Shown piece by piece: positions 1-8,452 of a stretch of 64,000 nucleotides of DNA. The translations under genes and the position numbers were made by a program. The notes under the pieces were generated by a model. It searched no databases. It saw only the letters and a program-made list of their open reading frames with translations, and was not told the DNA's origin. How positions within the stretch are numbered: position 1 is the first letter of the stretch; the number at the start of each line of letters is the position of its first letter. This stretch comes from an uncultured Thiohalocapsa sp. (GTDB taxonomy: Bacteria; Pseudomonadota; Gammaproteobacteria; Chromatiales; Chromatiaceae): assembly GCF_913062725.1 (NCBI RefSeq), contig NZ_CAJXWY010000003.1:1-64000 (forward strand), written 5' to 3'.

Positions 1-58
1 CTCGACAGCAGGGATGCTGTCGTGAAGCCTACAGGGACGTATTCACGGCGTCCCCCGC
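1..58 (+). repeat. palindromic intergenic repeat element
   Basis: Two adjacent inverted repeats are visible. The first is CGACAGCA-GGGA-TGCTGTCG (8-bp arms, positions 3-22). The second is GGGACG-TATTCACGG-CGTCCC (6-bp arms, about 35-55). From memory, the stretch with GGGACGTATTCACGGCGTCC recurs between genes in many gammaproteobacterial genomes and produces spurious ORFs with a GTYSRRP peptide. The element lies downstream of the FDH operon and is cut by the window edge, so a partner hairpin or a gene further left cannot be seen. Function is unknown. Confidence 0.55.
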
Positions 59-134
59 CAGCCGCAACCCAGCCCGCGGAAAGCGAAAACCGAGATGCGA
101 CGGGTATAAGGTCCATCACCGTTGGCCGGGGGAG

Positions 135-163
135 GTCGCCGGGCGCCGGCGGGCGCCGGCGAC
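135..163 (-). terminator. GC-rich hairpin downstream of the FDH operon
   Basis: The arms GTCGCCGG (135-142) and CCGGCGAC (156-163) form a perfect 8-bp stem whose loop is a further self-complementary GGCGCC-type run. It lies 11 nt past the stop codon of the last minus-strand FDH gene. There is no T-tract after it on the minus strand, so it would be an atypical terminator or an mRNA 3'-end stabiliser rather than a classical intrinsic terminator. Confidence 0.3.
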
Positions 164-174
164 CCGAGCCGATC

Positions 175-1284
175 TCAGTTGGCCTGCGCTTGTTGGTGAG
201 CGCCACCGATGCCGGCGCCAGCCCGAGCCGCGACGTCCGGTTGCGGCTGCACGCCCTTCGCCTGCAGTTCCTGGTACCAGAGGTCGTGGTGCTGCTCCGC
301 CCAGACGACATCGACCTTGCCGGTCACCATGCCCTTGAACGATCCCTCCGAGCCGATGGTGCCGATGTAGATATGACCCAGGGCAACGGTCGCCATCACC
401 AGTGCGCTGGCGGCGTGCGCCAGGTGTGCGAGCTGGGCGTCGCTGCGCTCCAGGAACTGCGGGAAGTTCAGGAACAGGCCGCTGACCACCGCCGTCACGC
501 CCACCGTCGCCAGCAGCCAGAACCACGCCTTCTCGCCACCGTTCATGCGTCCCGCGGAGACGTGCCCGCCGCCGAAGATGCCACCACCCTTCGCGAACCA
601 TTGGAGGTCGGTCCGATTGGGGAAATTGTGGCGAATCAGCTTGACCAGGAGCAACAGCAGCGAGGCGGCGAACAGGATGCCGGTGTAGTTGTGCAGGTTC
701 TTCGCCACATAGGCCCAGGCCGCGAAGGCGTCCTTGCCGATCAGCGGAATCAGGCTCGCGCGCCCGTACAGCAGGCTGAGACCCGTGATCAGCAGGATCA
801 GGAAGCTGATCGCGGTGGCCCAGTGCAGCACCCGCTCGACGACGCTCCAGCGCGGCAGCCAGTGACCCCGGGGCCCGCCCTCGATCCGCATCGGCCCCTG
901 GAGCATATAGGTCAGGGTGATCATCCCGAGCATGCCGATGAGCAGCACCGCGCCCAGGATCGCCACCGGCCCGTTGCGCAACGAGCGGTAATTCTCGCCA
1001 CCGTTTTGGATCAGCACGCCGGTTTCCTTGCCCTTGACCGCCGTATATCCGGCATTGCCCTGGCGGACTTCGCGCCAGAACTCCGAGCGGGGATTCGGAT
1101 CCTCGCCGAAGCCGGTGGCGCCGCCACCGGCGACCTGCGCGACCGCTGCGCCGCCATCACTCAGCAGCAGGCCGGTGAAAGGCAGCGCCGCGGCCGTCAG
1201 CAGCACCAGGCCGGCCGACCAGAGCATGGCTCTGATGGCGCGCCTGATACCACGCCGCTTCGATGCTTGTTTCGTCGATTTCAC
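175..1284 (-). CDS. fdhC: formate dehydrogenase gamma subunit, cytochrome b556 type
   Basis: This is the membrane anchor of a respiratory FDH. It would take electrons from the iron-sulfur subunit and pass them through b hemes to quinone. The 369 residues begin with a basic N terminus and a hydrophobic signal-like segment, then a periplasmic stretch of about 60 residues, then four membrane segments typical of the FdnI/FdoI/cytochrome b561 fold. Candidate heme-ligand histidines lie in VERVLHWATA and KNLHNYTG and near HLAHAASALV. The only in-frame start giving the full signal is GTG at 1284, behind an AGGGGGG ribosome site. The gene closes the minus-strand FDH operon, 9 nt after the lipoprotein gene. 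A periplasmic stretch of this length is typical of this subunit outside the enterics. Confidence 0.9.
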   Translation of the reverse strand: MKSTKQASKRRGIRRAIRAMLWSAGLVLLTAAALPFTGLLLSDGGAAVAQVAGGGATGFGEDPNPRSEFWREVRQGNAGYTAVKGKETGVLIQNGGENYRSLRNGPVAILGAVLLIGMLGMITLTYMLQGPMRIEGGPRGHWLPRWSVVERVLHWATAISFLILLITGLSLLYGRASLIPLIGKDAFAAWAYVAKNLHNYTGILFAASLLLLLVKLIRHNFPNRTDLQWFAKGGGIFGGGHVSAGRMNGGEKAWFWLLATVGVTAVVSGLFLNFPQFLERSDAQLAHLAHAASALVMATVALGHIYIGTIGSEGSFKGMVTGKVDVVWAEQHHDLWYQELQAKGVQPQPDVAARAGAGIGGAHQQAQAN

Positions 1285-1293
1285 GAAGCCCCC

Positions 1294-1497
1294 CTAACGG
1301 TCGGTCTGGACCATATTGAACCGTCGTTCGAGCCGCTGCTCGAACTCGGGTGTTCCCGCGATTTCGAGCAGCGGGTCGTTGGCGCCCACATACTTTCCGG
1401 GCTGGTGCAACTGCAACCCACCATCCTTGCCGTAGCAGCCGGCCAGTGCCAACCCGGCAACCCATGCGACGGCGATCAGCCGAACTTTGCTCTGCAT
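1294..1497 (-). CDS. small lipoprotein within the FDH operon
   Basis: This is a protein of about 67 residues. It has a short basic N terminus, a hydrophobic core and a lipobox, LALAGC, with Cys at about residue 20, so it should be exported and acylated. The mature part is about 48 residues, polar, with no recognisable domain. ATG at 1497 is preferred over an upstream in-frame ATG at 1551 because it starts the signal peptide cleanly and does not run into fdhB. It is sandwiched between fdhB and the cytochrome b gene with tight spacing, so co-expression is very likely. A structural or assembly role at the periplasmic FDH complex is an inference from position only. Confidence 0.7.
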   Translation of the reverse strand: MQSKVRLIAVAWVAGLALAGCYGKDGGLQLHQPGKYVGANDPLLEIAGTPEFEQRLERRFNMVQTDR

Positions 1498-1523
1498 ACC
1501 TGTCTCCGGTGCAGGGCGCCGCC

Positions 1524-2111
1524 TCAGGCGGCGCCATAGGCCTTTTCCCAACCCCAGGTCTGGGGCCGACCGCCACGGCGCAGGATGCGCTGGCGATACA
1601 GATCCGCCACCAGATCGCCGTCACCAGCGATCAACGCCTTGGTCGAGCACATCTCAGCGCAGAGCGGCAACTTGCCCTGTGCCAACCGATTGGCGCCGTA
1701 CTTGGTGTACTCGGCAGCCGAGTTGTCCGCCTCCGGCCCACCCGCGCAGAAGGTGCACTTGTCCATCTTGCCGCGCACGCCGAAGGCGGTCTCCTGCGGG
1801 TACTGGGGCGCGCCGAAGGGGCAGGCGTAGAAGCAGTAGCCGCAGCCGATGCACTGGTCCTTGTCGTGCAGCACCACACCGTCGGCGGTGGTGTAGAAAC
1901 AGTCCACCGGGCAGACCGCGCTGCAGGGGGCGTCGGTACAGTGCATGCAGGCGACCGAGATGGATCGCTCGCCGGGCTCGCCGTCGTTGAGCGTGACGAC
2001 CCGGCGGCGGTTGATGCCCCAGGGCACCTCGTTTTCGTTCTTGCAAGCCGTGACGCAGGCGTTGCATTCGATGCAGCGCTCGGCGTCGCAGAGAAACTTC
2101 ATCTTCGCCAT
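1524..2111 (-). CDS. fdhB: formate dehydrogenase beta subunit, four-cluster ferredoxin
   Basis: This is the electron-transfer subunit of FDH. It has 195 residues with four Cys clusters: CIECNACVTAC near the N terminus, CMHCTDAPCSAVCP, CIGCGYCFYACPFG, and the outer pair CTFCAGG...CAEMC that completes the fourth [4Fe-4S] site. The length and pattern match the short FDH3-type beta subunit, which lacks the C-terminal transmembrane helix of E. coli FdnH. It has no signal peptide and would be exported folded together with FdhA by the Tat signal of that subunit. ATG at 2111 has AGGA about 10 nt upstream. It follows fdhA by 26 nt in the operon. Confidence 0.93.
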   Translation of the reverse strand: MAKMKFLCDAERCIECNACVTACKNENEVPWGINRRRVVTLNDGEPGERSISVACMHCTDAPCSAVCPVDCFYTTADGVVLHDKDQCIGCGYCFYACPFGAPQYPQETAFGVRGKMDKCTFCAGGPEADNSAAEYTKYGANRLAQGKLPLCAEMCSTKALIAGDGDLVADLYRQRILRRGGRPQTWGWEKAYGAA

Positions 2112-2137
2112 GGTTCAATGTCCTCTGATTGCGCGGG

Positions 2138-5026
2138 TCAAGCGGGGATGATGCGGCACAGCGAGCACTTGGTCTCCTGCATGGCAGTGACCGAGTCGTA
2201 GCCATAGGTGAATGCGGTATTGCAGGCCTCACCGAGCACGTAGGGATCCGAGCCCGTCGGATACTTGTCTCGCAGGTCATCACCCTGGAAGTGACCACCG
2301 AAGTGGAACGGCGTGAACGCCACACCCGGGGCGACGCGCCGCGTCACCATGGCCTTGACCTTGATCCGGCCACCCTCCGGGCTTTCCACCCAGACCATCT
2401 GCCCATCGCGCACACCGGCGTTGTTGGCGTCCACCGGATTGATCTCGACGAACATGTCCTGCTGCAACTCCGCCAACCAGGGGTTGGAGCGGGTCTCGTC
2501 GCCACCACCCTCATACTCCACCAGGCGACCGCTGGTATGGATGATCGGGAACTCCTTGGAGAAATCCTTCGCCTGAATCGACGCATAGCGCGTCGGCAAC
2601 CGATAGAAGCTCTTGCGGTCCTCGTAGGTCGGATACTTCTCCACCAGGTCGTAGCGGGTGGTGTAGAGCGGCTCGCGATGCACGGGTACCGGATCCGGGA
2701 AGGTCCAGACCACGGTACGCGCCTTGGCATTGCCGAAGGGTGCGCAGCCATGCTTGATCGCCACCCGCTGGATACCGCCGGAGAGGTCGGTCTTCCAATT
2801 CTTGCCCTCGGCTGCCCGTTGCTCCTCGGCGGAGAGGTCGTCCCACCAGCCCAACTGCTTGAGCATGTCGGCGGTGAATTCCGGATAACCGTCCTTGATC
2901 TCGGAGCCCTTCGTATAGGAGCCCTCGGCCAGCAGGTTGACGCCATCGCGCTCGACCCCGAAGCGGGCCCGGAAGGCGAGGCCACCATCGGCGACGGGCT
3001 TGCTGGTGTCGTACAGATTGGGTGTCCCGGGGTGGCGCATCTCGGGCGTCCCCCAGCAGGGCCAGGGCATGCCGTAATAATCGCCATTGGCCGGTCCGCC
3101 TTCCGCCTTCAGCGTCGTCGTGTCGAAGGTATGCCAGTTTTGCTGATGCTCCTTCAACCGCTCCGGGCTCTGGCCGGTGTAGCCGACGGTCCACATGCCG
3201 CCATTGAATTCGCGGGTGACATCCTCGATCACCGGCTCGTCATTCTCGACTGCGATGTTCTTGAACATGGTCACCGCAAAGCCGAACTTGTTCGCCAGCC
3301 GATACATGATGGTGTGGTCCGGCAAGGAGTCGAACAGCGGCTCGATCACCTGGTCGCGCCACTGCACCGAGCGATTCGAGGCGGTGACGGAGCCGCGCGT
3401 CTCGAATTGCGTGCAGGCCGGCAGCAGATAGACGCCGTCGGTGCGATCATGCATCACCGCGGTCACCGTCGGATAAGGATCGATGACGACCAGGGTATCG
3501 AGCTTTTCCATCGCCTCCTTCATTTCCGGGCCGCGCGTCTGCGAGTTGGGCGTATGACCCCAGAACACCATCGCCCGCACATTGTCGCGTTGGGCGACCT
3601 TGTCCTTGTCCTCGAGCACGCCGTCGACCCACCGTGACACCGGAATACCCTTGGTGTTCATCGGCTTCTGGTCACCCTCAAAGGCCTTGTTGTCGAAGCG
3701 GCTGACCAGGTAGTCATAGGGCACGCCCCAGACCTTGGCCCAATGCTTCCAGGCACCCTCGGAGAGACCGTAGTAGCCGGGCAGCGTGTGCGAGAGCACG
3801 CCGAGGTCGGTCGCGCCCTGCACATTGTCGTGGCCGCGGAAGATATTGGTGCCACCACCGGCGACGCCCATGTTGCCCAACGCGAGCTGAAACACGCAGT
3901 AGGCGCGCGTGTTGTTGTTGCCGATGGTGTGCTGGGTGCCGCCCATGCACCAGACGAAGGTGCCGGGACGGTGCTCGGTCATCAGCTTGGCGGCGGTGCG
4001 CACCGTTTCCTCGTCGGCGCCGGTGACCCGCTCGACCTCGTCGGGCGTCCACTTCGCCACCTCCTCGCGGATCTGGTCCATGCCGAAGACGCGCTGGGCG
4101 ATGAACTGGTCGTCCTGCCACTGGTTCTCGAACACGTGCCAGAGCATGCCCCAGACGAAGGGCACATCGCTGCCGGGACGGATACGCACATAGTGGTCGG
4201 CGTGCGCGGCGGTGCGGGTGAAGCGCGGATCGATGACGATCAGCTTGGCGCCCGCCTCCTTGGCACGGAAGATGTGCTGCAACGACACCGGATGCGCCTC
4301 GGCGGGGTTGCCGCCAATGATGAGGATCGCCTTGGAATTGTGCATGTCGTTGTAGGAATTGGTCATGGCGCCATACCCCCAGGTATTGGCGACGCCGGCG
4401 ACCGTGGTGGAATGGCAGATACGTGCCTGGTGATCGACGTTGTTGGTGCCCCAGAAGGCGGCGAACTTGCGGAACAGGTAGGCCTGCTCGTTGTTGTGCT
4501 TGGCCGATCCCAGCCAGTAGACCGCATCCGGACCCGACTCGGCGCGCACCGACAGCAAGCGGTTGCCGACCTCCTCGATGGCATCGTCCCAGCGCATCCG
4601 CTGCCACTTGCCGTCGACCAGCTTCATCGGATATTTCAGGCGCCGCTCGCCATGCCCGTGCTCGCGCAGCGCGGCCCCCTTGGCGCAATGCGAGCCGAGA
4701 TTGAAGGGGTGGTCGAACGCCGGTTCCTGGCCGGTCCAGACCCCGTTCTGTACCTCGGCGTAGACGCCGCAGCCCACCGAGCAGTGGGTACAGACGGAGC
4801 GCACGACCTTGGTGGGGCCGGTGCGGTCGGCGGGGCTGGCGGCCTGTGCGCGGCGCATCATGCCCGGCGTCAGCATGGTGCCGAGGACGGCGCCCCCGGC
4901 CATCAGGCCCGAATTGCGCATCAGCTCGCGGCGGCTGATGCCCTGGCCGGTCGCGACCGTCTCCGCCTGCGAACCGTCGACGGCGGTGACTGCCTGTGGC
5001 TGACTGGAGAGCTTTCTCAGTTTCAT
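2138..5026 (-). CDS. fdhA: formate dehydrogenase catalytic alpha subunit, Cys type
   Basis: This subunit oxidises formate to CO2 at a bis-pyranopterin guanine dinucleotide Mo or W centre. It has 962 residues. A Tat signal (SRRELM, residues 31-36) is followed by hydrophobic residues, so the enzyme is periplasmic. Residues C79, C82, C86 and C114 bind the proximal [4Fe-4S] cluster. The active-site motif QARICHSTTVAG places Cys204-His205 (codon TGC at 4415-4417) where E. coli FdnG has selenocysteine-His, so no SECIS element is needed. The C-terminal 140 residues look like the usual molybdopterin-dinucleotide-binding domain (GRLVEYEGGGDETRSNPW). TTG at 5032 is open, but ATG at 5026 has a GAGGAC site at ideal distance and is preferred. 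Whether the metal is Mo or W cannot be read from the sequence; the tungstate transporter nearby favours W or either metal. Confidence 0.96.
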   Translation of the reverse strand: MKLRKLSSQPQAVTAVDGSQAETVATGQGISRRELMRNSGLMAGGAVLGTMLTPGMMRRAQAASPADRTGPTKVVRSVCTHCSVGCGVYAEVQNGVWTGQEPAFDHPFNLGSHCAKGAALREHGHGERRLKYPMKLVDGKWQRMRWDDAIEEVGNRLLSVRAESGPDAVYWLGSAKHNNEQAYLFRKFAAFWGTNNVDHQARICHSTTVAGVANTWGYGAMTNSYNDMHNSKAILIIGGNPAEAHPVSLQHIFRAKEAGAKLIVIDPRFTRTAAHADHYVRIRPGSDVPFVWGMLWHVFENQWQDDQFIAQRVFGMDQIREEVAKWTPDEVERVTGADEETVRTAAKLMTEHRPGTFVWCMGGTQHTIGNNNTRAYCVFQLALGNMGVAGGGTNIFRGHDNVQGATDLGVLSHTLPGYYGLSEGAWKHWAKVWGVPYDYLVSRFDNKAFEGDQKPMNTKGIPVSRWVDGVLEDKDKVAQRDNVRAMVFWGHTPNSQTRGPEMKEAMEKLDTLVVIDPYPTVTAVMHDRTDGVYLLPACTQFETRGSVTASNRSVQWRDQVIEPLFDSLPDHTIMYRLANKFGFAVTMFKNIAVENDEPVIEDVTREFNGGMWTVGYTGQSPERLKEHQQNWHTFDTTTLKAEGGPANGDYYGMPWPCWGTPEMRHPGTPNLYDTSKPVADGGLAFRARFGVERDGVNLLAEGSYTKGSEIKDGYPEFTADMLKQLGWWDDLSAEEQRAAEGKNWKTDLSGGIQRVAIKHGCAPFGNAKARTVVWTFPDPVPVHREPLYTTRYDLVEKYPTYEDRKSFYRLPTRYASIQAKDFSKEFPIIHTSGRLVEYEGGGDETRSNPWLAELQQDMFVEINPVDANNAGVRDGQMVWVESPEGGRIKVKAMVTRRVAPGVAFTPFHFGGHFQGDDLRDKYPTGSDPYVLGEACNTAFTYGYDSVTAMQETKCSLCRIIPA

Positions 5027-5075
5027 CAGCAAAAGTCCTCGATCGGTGATTCCGGGTTCAGATTTCGATGACGGC

Positions 5076-5282
5076 TCAGAGCGCCGCGGTCTTGTAGTAG
5101 TCGACGATATGTCTCGTCAGCCGGTAGCCCTTGCCGTCGTGCTTGTCGGCCGGCTCCGGGGCGGCCACCGGCGCCGCGTCGACGACGCCGGGCAGCGCGA
5201 CCACGGCGGCGGCGGCGGGCATGTTGGCGAGGCCACGCAGGAAGTGGCGACGACGGCTATCGTGGGATGCATTTCGTTGCAT
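5076..5282 (-). CDS. FDH-region small Tat-signal protein
   Basis: This is a 68-residue protein consisting of a Tat-like leader (SRRRHFLRGLA, residues 9-19, then an Ala-rich core and a VVDAAPVAA cleavage region) and a short mature tail ending HIVDYYKTAAL. This composition matches the small FDH-region Tat-targeted proteins (FdhX-like) found just upstream of fdhA in many proteobacteria. It is 49 nt upstream of fdhA. The family role is not established; an exported accessory or assembly factor for FDH is the usual guess. ATG at 5282 gives the expected leader. A longer open frame to 5537 overlaps the preceding gene and is not supported. Confidence 0.8.
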   Translation of the reverse strand: MQRNASHDSRRRHFLRGLANMPAAAAVVALPGVVDAAPVAAPEPADKHDGKGYRLTRHIVDYYKTAAL

Positions 5283-5302
5283 GGATGATCCTCCGGTGTG
5301 GC

Positions 5303-5953
5303 CTAGAGCCGCATGGCGAAGTAGCGGCTCTCGAGGTCGTTGAAACTGCGGCCGAAGCGGCCGACAGCGCGGTAGAAACAGGCGGACTCGGCGTGCTCGA
5401 GATCGTTGAAGAAGCGATCCGCCCAGGGTTCCAGGTGCCGTTGGAAGAAGTGCTGTTGGGTCTGGTGCTCGACATCGTCCTGGATCAACAGCGACATCAC
5501 CTCCAGGAGCGCGGCGATATGGTCCTCGGGCTCGCACACCTCAGGTTGACGCTCGAACCCCAGCGCGGCGAGATCGGCGCGCAGGATGCTCAGTGGCTTC
5601 TCCATCAGGAAGCCGGTCAGGTACCAGGACCCGAAGGGCACCAGCTCGCCGCGACCGAGGCCGATGAACAGGTTGTGATACTCGTCCTCGAGCCGGCCGC
5701 CCTGCGGCTGCCGGGCGGCGAGCGCCAGCAGGCGCAGCGCGCGGGCGACGGCGTCCTCGCCGCTGCCTTCGGGCTGATCGTATTGCCGCAACAGGGCCAA
5801 CAGCGCCGCGTCCGGTGCTGCCCGCAACAGCGCCGCCAGCAGGCCGTAGCCGCCGGCTCGGGAACGGACTTCGGGCGGGAGCGCGGCCGTGGTCGTCGTG
5901 GCCGTTGCAACCGTCGGCGAGTCGCTGCGAATGGAGTTTGGGTGAGCTGACAT
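5303..5953 (-). CDS. TorD/DmsD-family molybdoenzyme chaperone for FDH
   Basis: This 216-residue, largely alpha-helical protein shows the TorD-family core DEYHNLFIGLGRGELVPFGSWYL, in which the E-x2-x-LF-x-GxGrGE-P-x-GS pattern is characteristic. Members bind the twin-arginine leader of a molybdoenzyme subunit and hold it until cofactor insertion. Its place two genes upstream of fdhA makes FdhA the likely client. ATG at 5953 (MSAHPNS) gives the family length. In-frame extension to 6220 is Pro/Arg-rich, unlike the family, and was rejected. The N-terminal 25 residues are Ser/Thr-rich and look unstructured. Confidence 0.85.
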   Translation of the reverse strand: MSAHPNSIRSDSPTVATATTTTAALPPEVRSRAGGYGLLAALLRAAPDAALLALLRQYDQPEGSGEDAVARALRLLALAARQPQGGRLEDEYHNLFIGLGRGELVPFGSWYLTGFLMEKPLSILRADLAALGFERQPEVCEPEDHIAALLEVMSLLIQDDVEHQTQQHFFQRHLEPWADRFFNDLEHAESACFYRAVGRFGRSFNDLESRYFAMRL

Positions 5954-6373
5954 GGCAAGACCGAACCTTGGCGAGTGGCCTGAAGAGAGCAAGCAACAGG
6001 CCAGTTTGATAAGGAAAAAAATGACGGGGAGGGGATCAAACACCCAACGGATGACGAGCGCTGGGTCCGGATGACGCACATCGGCCCAAACTTGCTGCAT
6101 CAGCCTGTCCCGGCTGCGACAGGGCGCGCAGGTCCGCAACGGCCCGCCCCGGACGACGCCGGAAGACACCCGGGCAGGCGCCACCGAACCGGTCCAAGCG
6201 CCAGCCGGCAGGGGGATCACGAGGAGGCCGGACGACGGGCAGCGGGGGCCACCGGTGCGGTCGGGGACGAGAGGCGGGACGGCGCATCGGGGCCACGCAG
6301 GGATGGGACGAGCGACGGCACCGGCCCCCGGTGATGCGCTACGGGGACGTGTCGGCGCAGCCAGTGGGGCCGG
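5954..6373. other. intergenic region upstream of the TorD gene
   Basis: These 420 nt hold no convincing gene. They probably carry the promoter of the TorD-FDH unit, which runs leftward. The only pattern seen is an inverted repeat TTTGAT (6005-6010) and ATCAAA (6035-6040), 24 nt apart, flanking an A-rich run. Each arm is an FNR-type half site, but the spacing is wrong for an FNR dimer. Confidence 0.4.
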
Positions 6374-8452
6374 TCAGGCCTGGTCGCGCATCATGTCGAC
6401 GACGCGACAGTCGCCGCACATCTGCAGCCGACGCCGCGAGCGCTCGTCCTGGAACATGTGGTGCCCGGCCAGCTTCTGCGCCATGCGATCCATGACCGAG
6501 CGGGTGGCGAACGGCTTGCCGCAACTGACACAACAAAACGGCGCCTCCTCGTTCAGGGTGCGCGGCTGACGCCGCTGTGCCGGGTCGTAGAGCACCCGCG
6601 GTTCCAACGCGATGACCTGCTCGGGACAGGCCTTGGCGCAGAGCCCGCATTGCACGCAGTTGGCCTCGTAGAAGAGTAACCCGGGCCGGTCACCGAGCGC
6701 CGACAGGGCCTTGGCCGGGCACACCGAGGCGCAGGACAGGCAGAGCGTGCAGCCGTCGCGATCGACCCGAACCTGGCCCAGGGGCGCGCCCGCCGGCAGC
6801 GCGGCACTGGTCACCGGCGCAGGCGCCTGCTCGAACAGGTGGTCGATCGCCAGGAACAGGGTCTGACGCTTGCCGGCGCCGGCGGTGAAACGCGCAGCAC
6901 GTGCCAGGCGCAGCGGCGCCGTGTCCGGTTGCTCGCCGACCCATTGCACCGCCGGTGGATAACCGAGCCCGGTGAGCAGCGCATTCGCCACCCGGCGTTC
7001 CTGCTCCAAGGCGGCGACCGTCGTCGCATCGAGTCCGTCCTGCGGCTGCAGCAGAACCCGGCTCGCACCATAGGCGAGGGCCGACAGCCAGCACTCGAGA
7101 CCGACGCTGGCCAGTTCCTCGAGTGGCAACGGCAGCACCCGGTCAGCGTCGCTCGCCGGCGGGTCGGCCATCGCATGTAACAACAGCACGGGATCGCTGC
7201 CGCCAGCCTCGGCGTAGGCGCCGAGCATGCGCCGCACCCGCTCCAGACTGTCGCTGGTGGGCGGATACTGGTAACTGATCGCGCCGGTTGGACAAACCGT
7301 GGCGCAACTGCCGCCGCCCTGGCAGAGGTTCGGGTCCACCTCGATCTGCTCGGCGAGCGAGCGGATCGCCTGCGTTGGACAGACATCGAGACAGCGCCGA
7401 CAGCCGGTGACGCCACTGCGTCCGTGCGCGCAGATGTTCGGGTCGTAACCGAAGTACTGCGGCTTCTCGAAGCTGCCGATCAGCTCTGGCAGTTGCGCAA
7501 GGGCCTCGTGCAGGGCGTTCGCATCCGCGCCCGGTGCGAAATAGCCGACTGGCTTCACCGGCATCGACAGCAGAGGCTCGGCGCAAAGATCCAGCACCAG
7601 GTCGAAGGTCGCATCAAGGGATGGGCCGTCGCCGGCCTCGCAGGCAACCCGAAAGTCGCCCAGGTGACCGGATAGGCGAATGGCGCTGCGTGCGCAGCGC
7701 CAGGCGGGGCGTTCGTCGGGCGCCGGCCCGGCGTCGGTCAGCAGGTAGCTCGGCTGCAGCCCGGGCGCGAGCTCGGTGACGGCCCCGCCGACCTCGGCGG
7801 CATCACCGATCAGCAATAGCCGACCGCTGGAACTGAAGCCAATGAGACCGGTCGGCGTCGGCTTGACGGCTGCCGCGGCGGCCATGGCCTGGGATTTCGG
7901 CGAGGGTGCGTGGTGTGCCGGCCCGTCCAGCGCGTCGGCTGGCGTCAGATTCATCGAGTCCTCCGGCCGGTCGGTCGCCGGCACCTGCGTTGCCGCCGTG
8001 GCAGCCGTATCGGAATCCTGGGTGCTGCGTGGCGATGGGTTATCGGCATCCGCCGACGCTTGCGCCTCGCGCGCTTGCTGCCGACGCATGTCTGCGGTCA
8101 CCAGATCTCCAAGCGCCTGGAAGTTGGTGAAGTCTTCGTCGTAGTCGTTGAGGCCGTCGCGCACGTTGAATCCGGGACTGTGGAACAGTTTGCGCAAGGC
8201 CAACCGCTGCAGCTCCTCGCTGACCCGGGGCGACAGAAAGGGGCTGTAGTCGGAGTCGGCGTCGAGCGACGCCAGGGGCGGCATGTCGTCGTCGCCGGGC
8301 GGCTCTGATACCTCGGGACTTGTCGCTGTCGTCGCCGCCGGCCGCTGTACCTCGGCGCGCGCCGCATGCTTGCGACGCGACCAACGCGTCAGTAGCGGCT
8401 CTGCGGAGGAGGTCGCCGGCGGGTCCCCGGAGTCTCGATCGGCATCACTCAT
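6374..8452 (-). CDS. DUF3306 / multi-4Fe-4S ferredoxin fusion protein
   Basis: This is one 692-codon frame that combines two proteins usually separate in FDH clusters. Residues 1 to about 115 are DUF3306-like (LLTRWSRRK start, then SDYSPFLSP and NDYDEDFTNF). Residues 115-166 are a low-complexity linker. From residue 167 on there is a ferredoxin-type protein with clusters CAHGRSGVTGC-x2-C-x3-CP and CQGGGSCATVCP, a central nucleotide-binding-like domain, then CTLCLSCASVCP and CVQCGLCAKACP. The C-terminal CCVSCGKPF and CGDC pairs suggest a further metal site. The start ATG overlaps the DUF3305 stop (ATGA). A strong internal ribosome site, GGAGG, sits 5 nt before the in-frame ATG at 7954, so a separate 526-residue ferredoxin may also be made. 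Role: electron transfer or FDH assembly (inferred from context). Confidence 0.85.
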   Translation of the reverse strand: MSDADRDSGDPPATSSAEPLLTRWSRRKHAARAEVQRPAATTATSPEVSEPPGDDDMPPLASLDADSDYSPFLSPRVSEELQRLALRKLFHSPGFNVRDGLNDYDEDFTNFQALGDLVTADMRRQQAREAQASADADNPSPRSTQDSDTAATAATQVPATDRPEDSMNLTPADALDGPAHHAPSPKSQAMAAAAAVKPTPTGLIGFSSSGRLLLIGDAAEVGGAVTELAPGLQPSYLLTDAGPAPDERPAWRCARSAIRLSGHLGDFRVACEAGDGPSLDATFDLVLDLCAEPLLSMPVKPVGYFAPGADANALHEALAQLPELIGSFEKPQYFGYDPNICAHGRSGVTGCRRCLDVCPTQAIRSLAEQIEVDPNLCQGGGSCATVCPTGAISYQYPPTSDSLERVRRMLGAYAEAGGSDPVLLLHAMADPPASDADRVLPLPLEELASVGLECWLSALAYGASRVLLQPQDGLDATTVAALEQERRVANALLTGLGYPPAVQWVGEQPDTAPLRLARAARFTAGAGKRQTLFLAIDHLFEQAPAPVTSAALPAGAPLGQVRVDRDGCTLCLSCASVCPAKALSALGDRPGLLFYEANCVQCGLCAKACPEQVIALEPRVLYDPAQRRQPRTLNEEAPFCCVSCGKPFATRSVMDRMAQKLAGHHMFQDERSRRRLQMCGDCRVVDMMRDQA

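Noticed and set aside
22-1539. A 505-codon open frame on the plus strand
   Set aside because: It is antisense to the FDH cytochrome b and lipoprotein genes, rich in Arg/Gln/His and unlike any family. High GC keeps antisense frames open.
4415-4417. Selenocysteine codon in fdhA
   Set aside because: The active-site codon is TGC (Cys), not TGA, and the frame is uninterrupted, so no SECIS element is needed.
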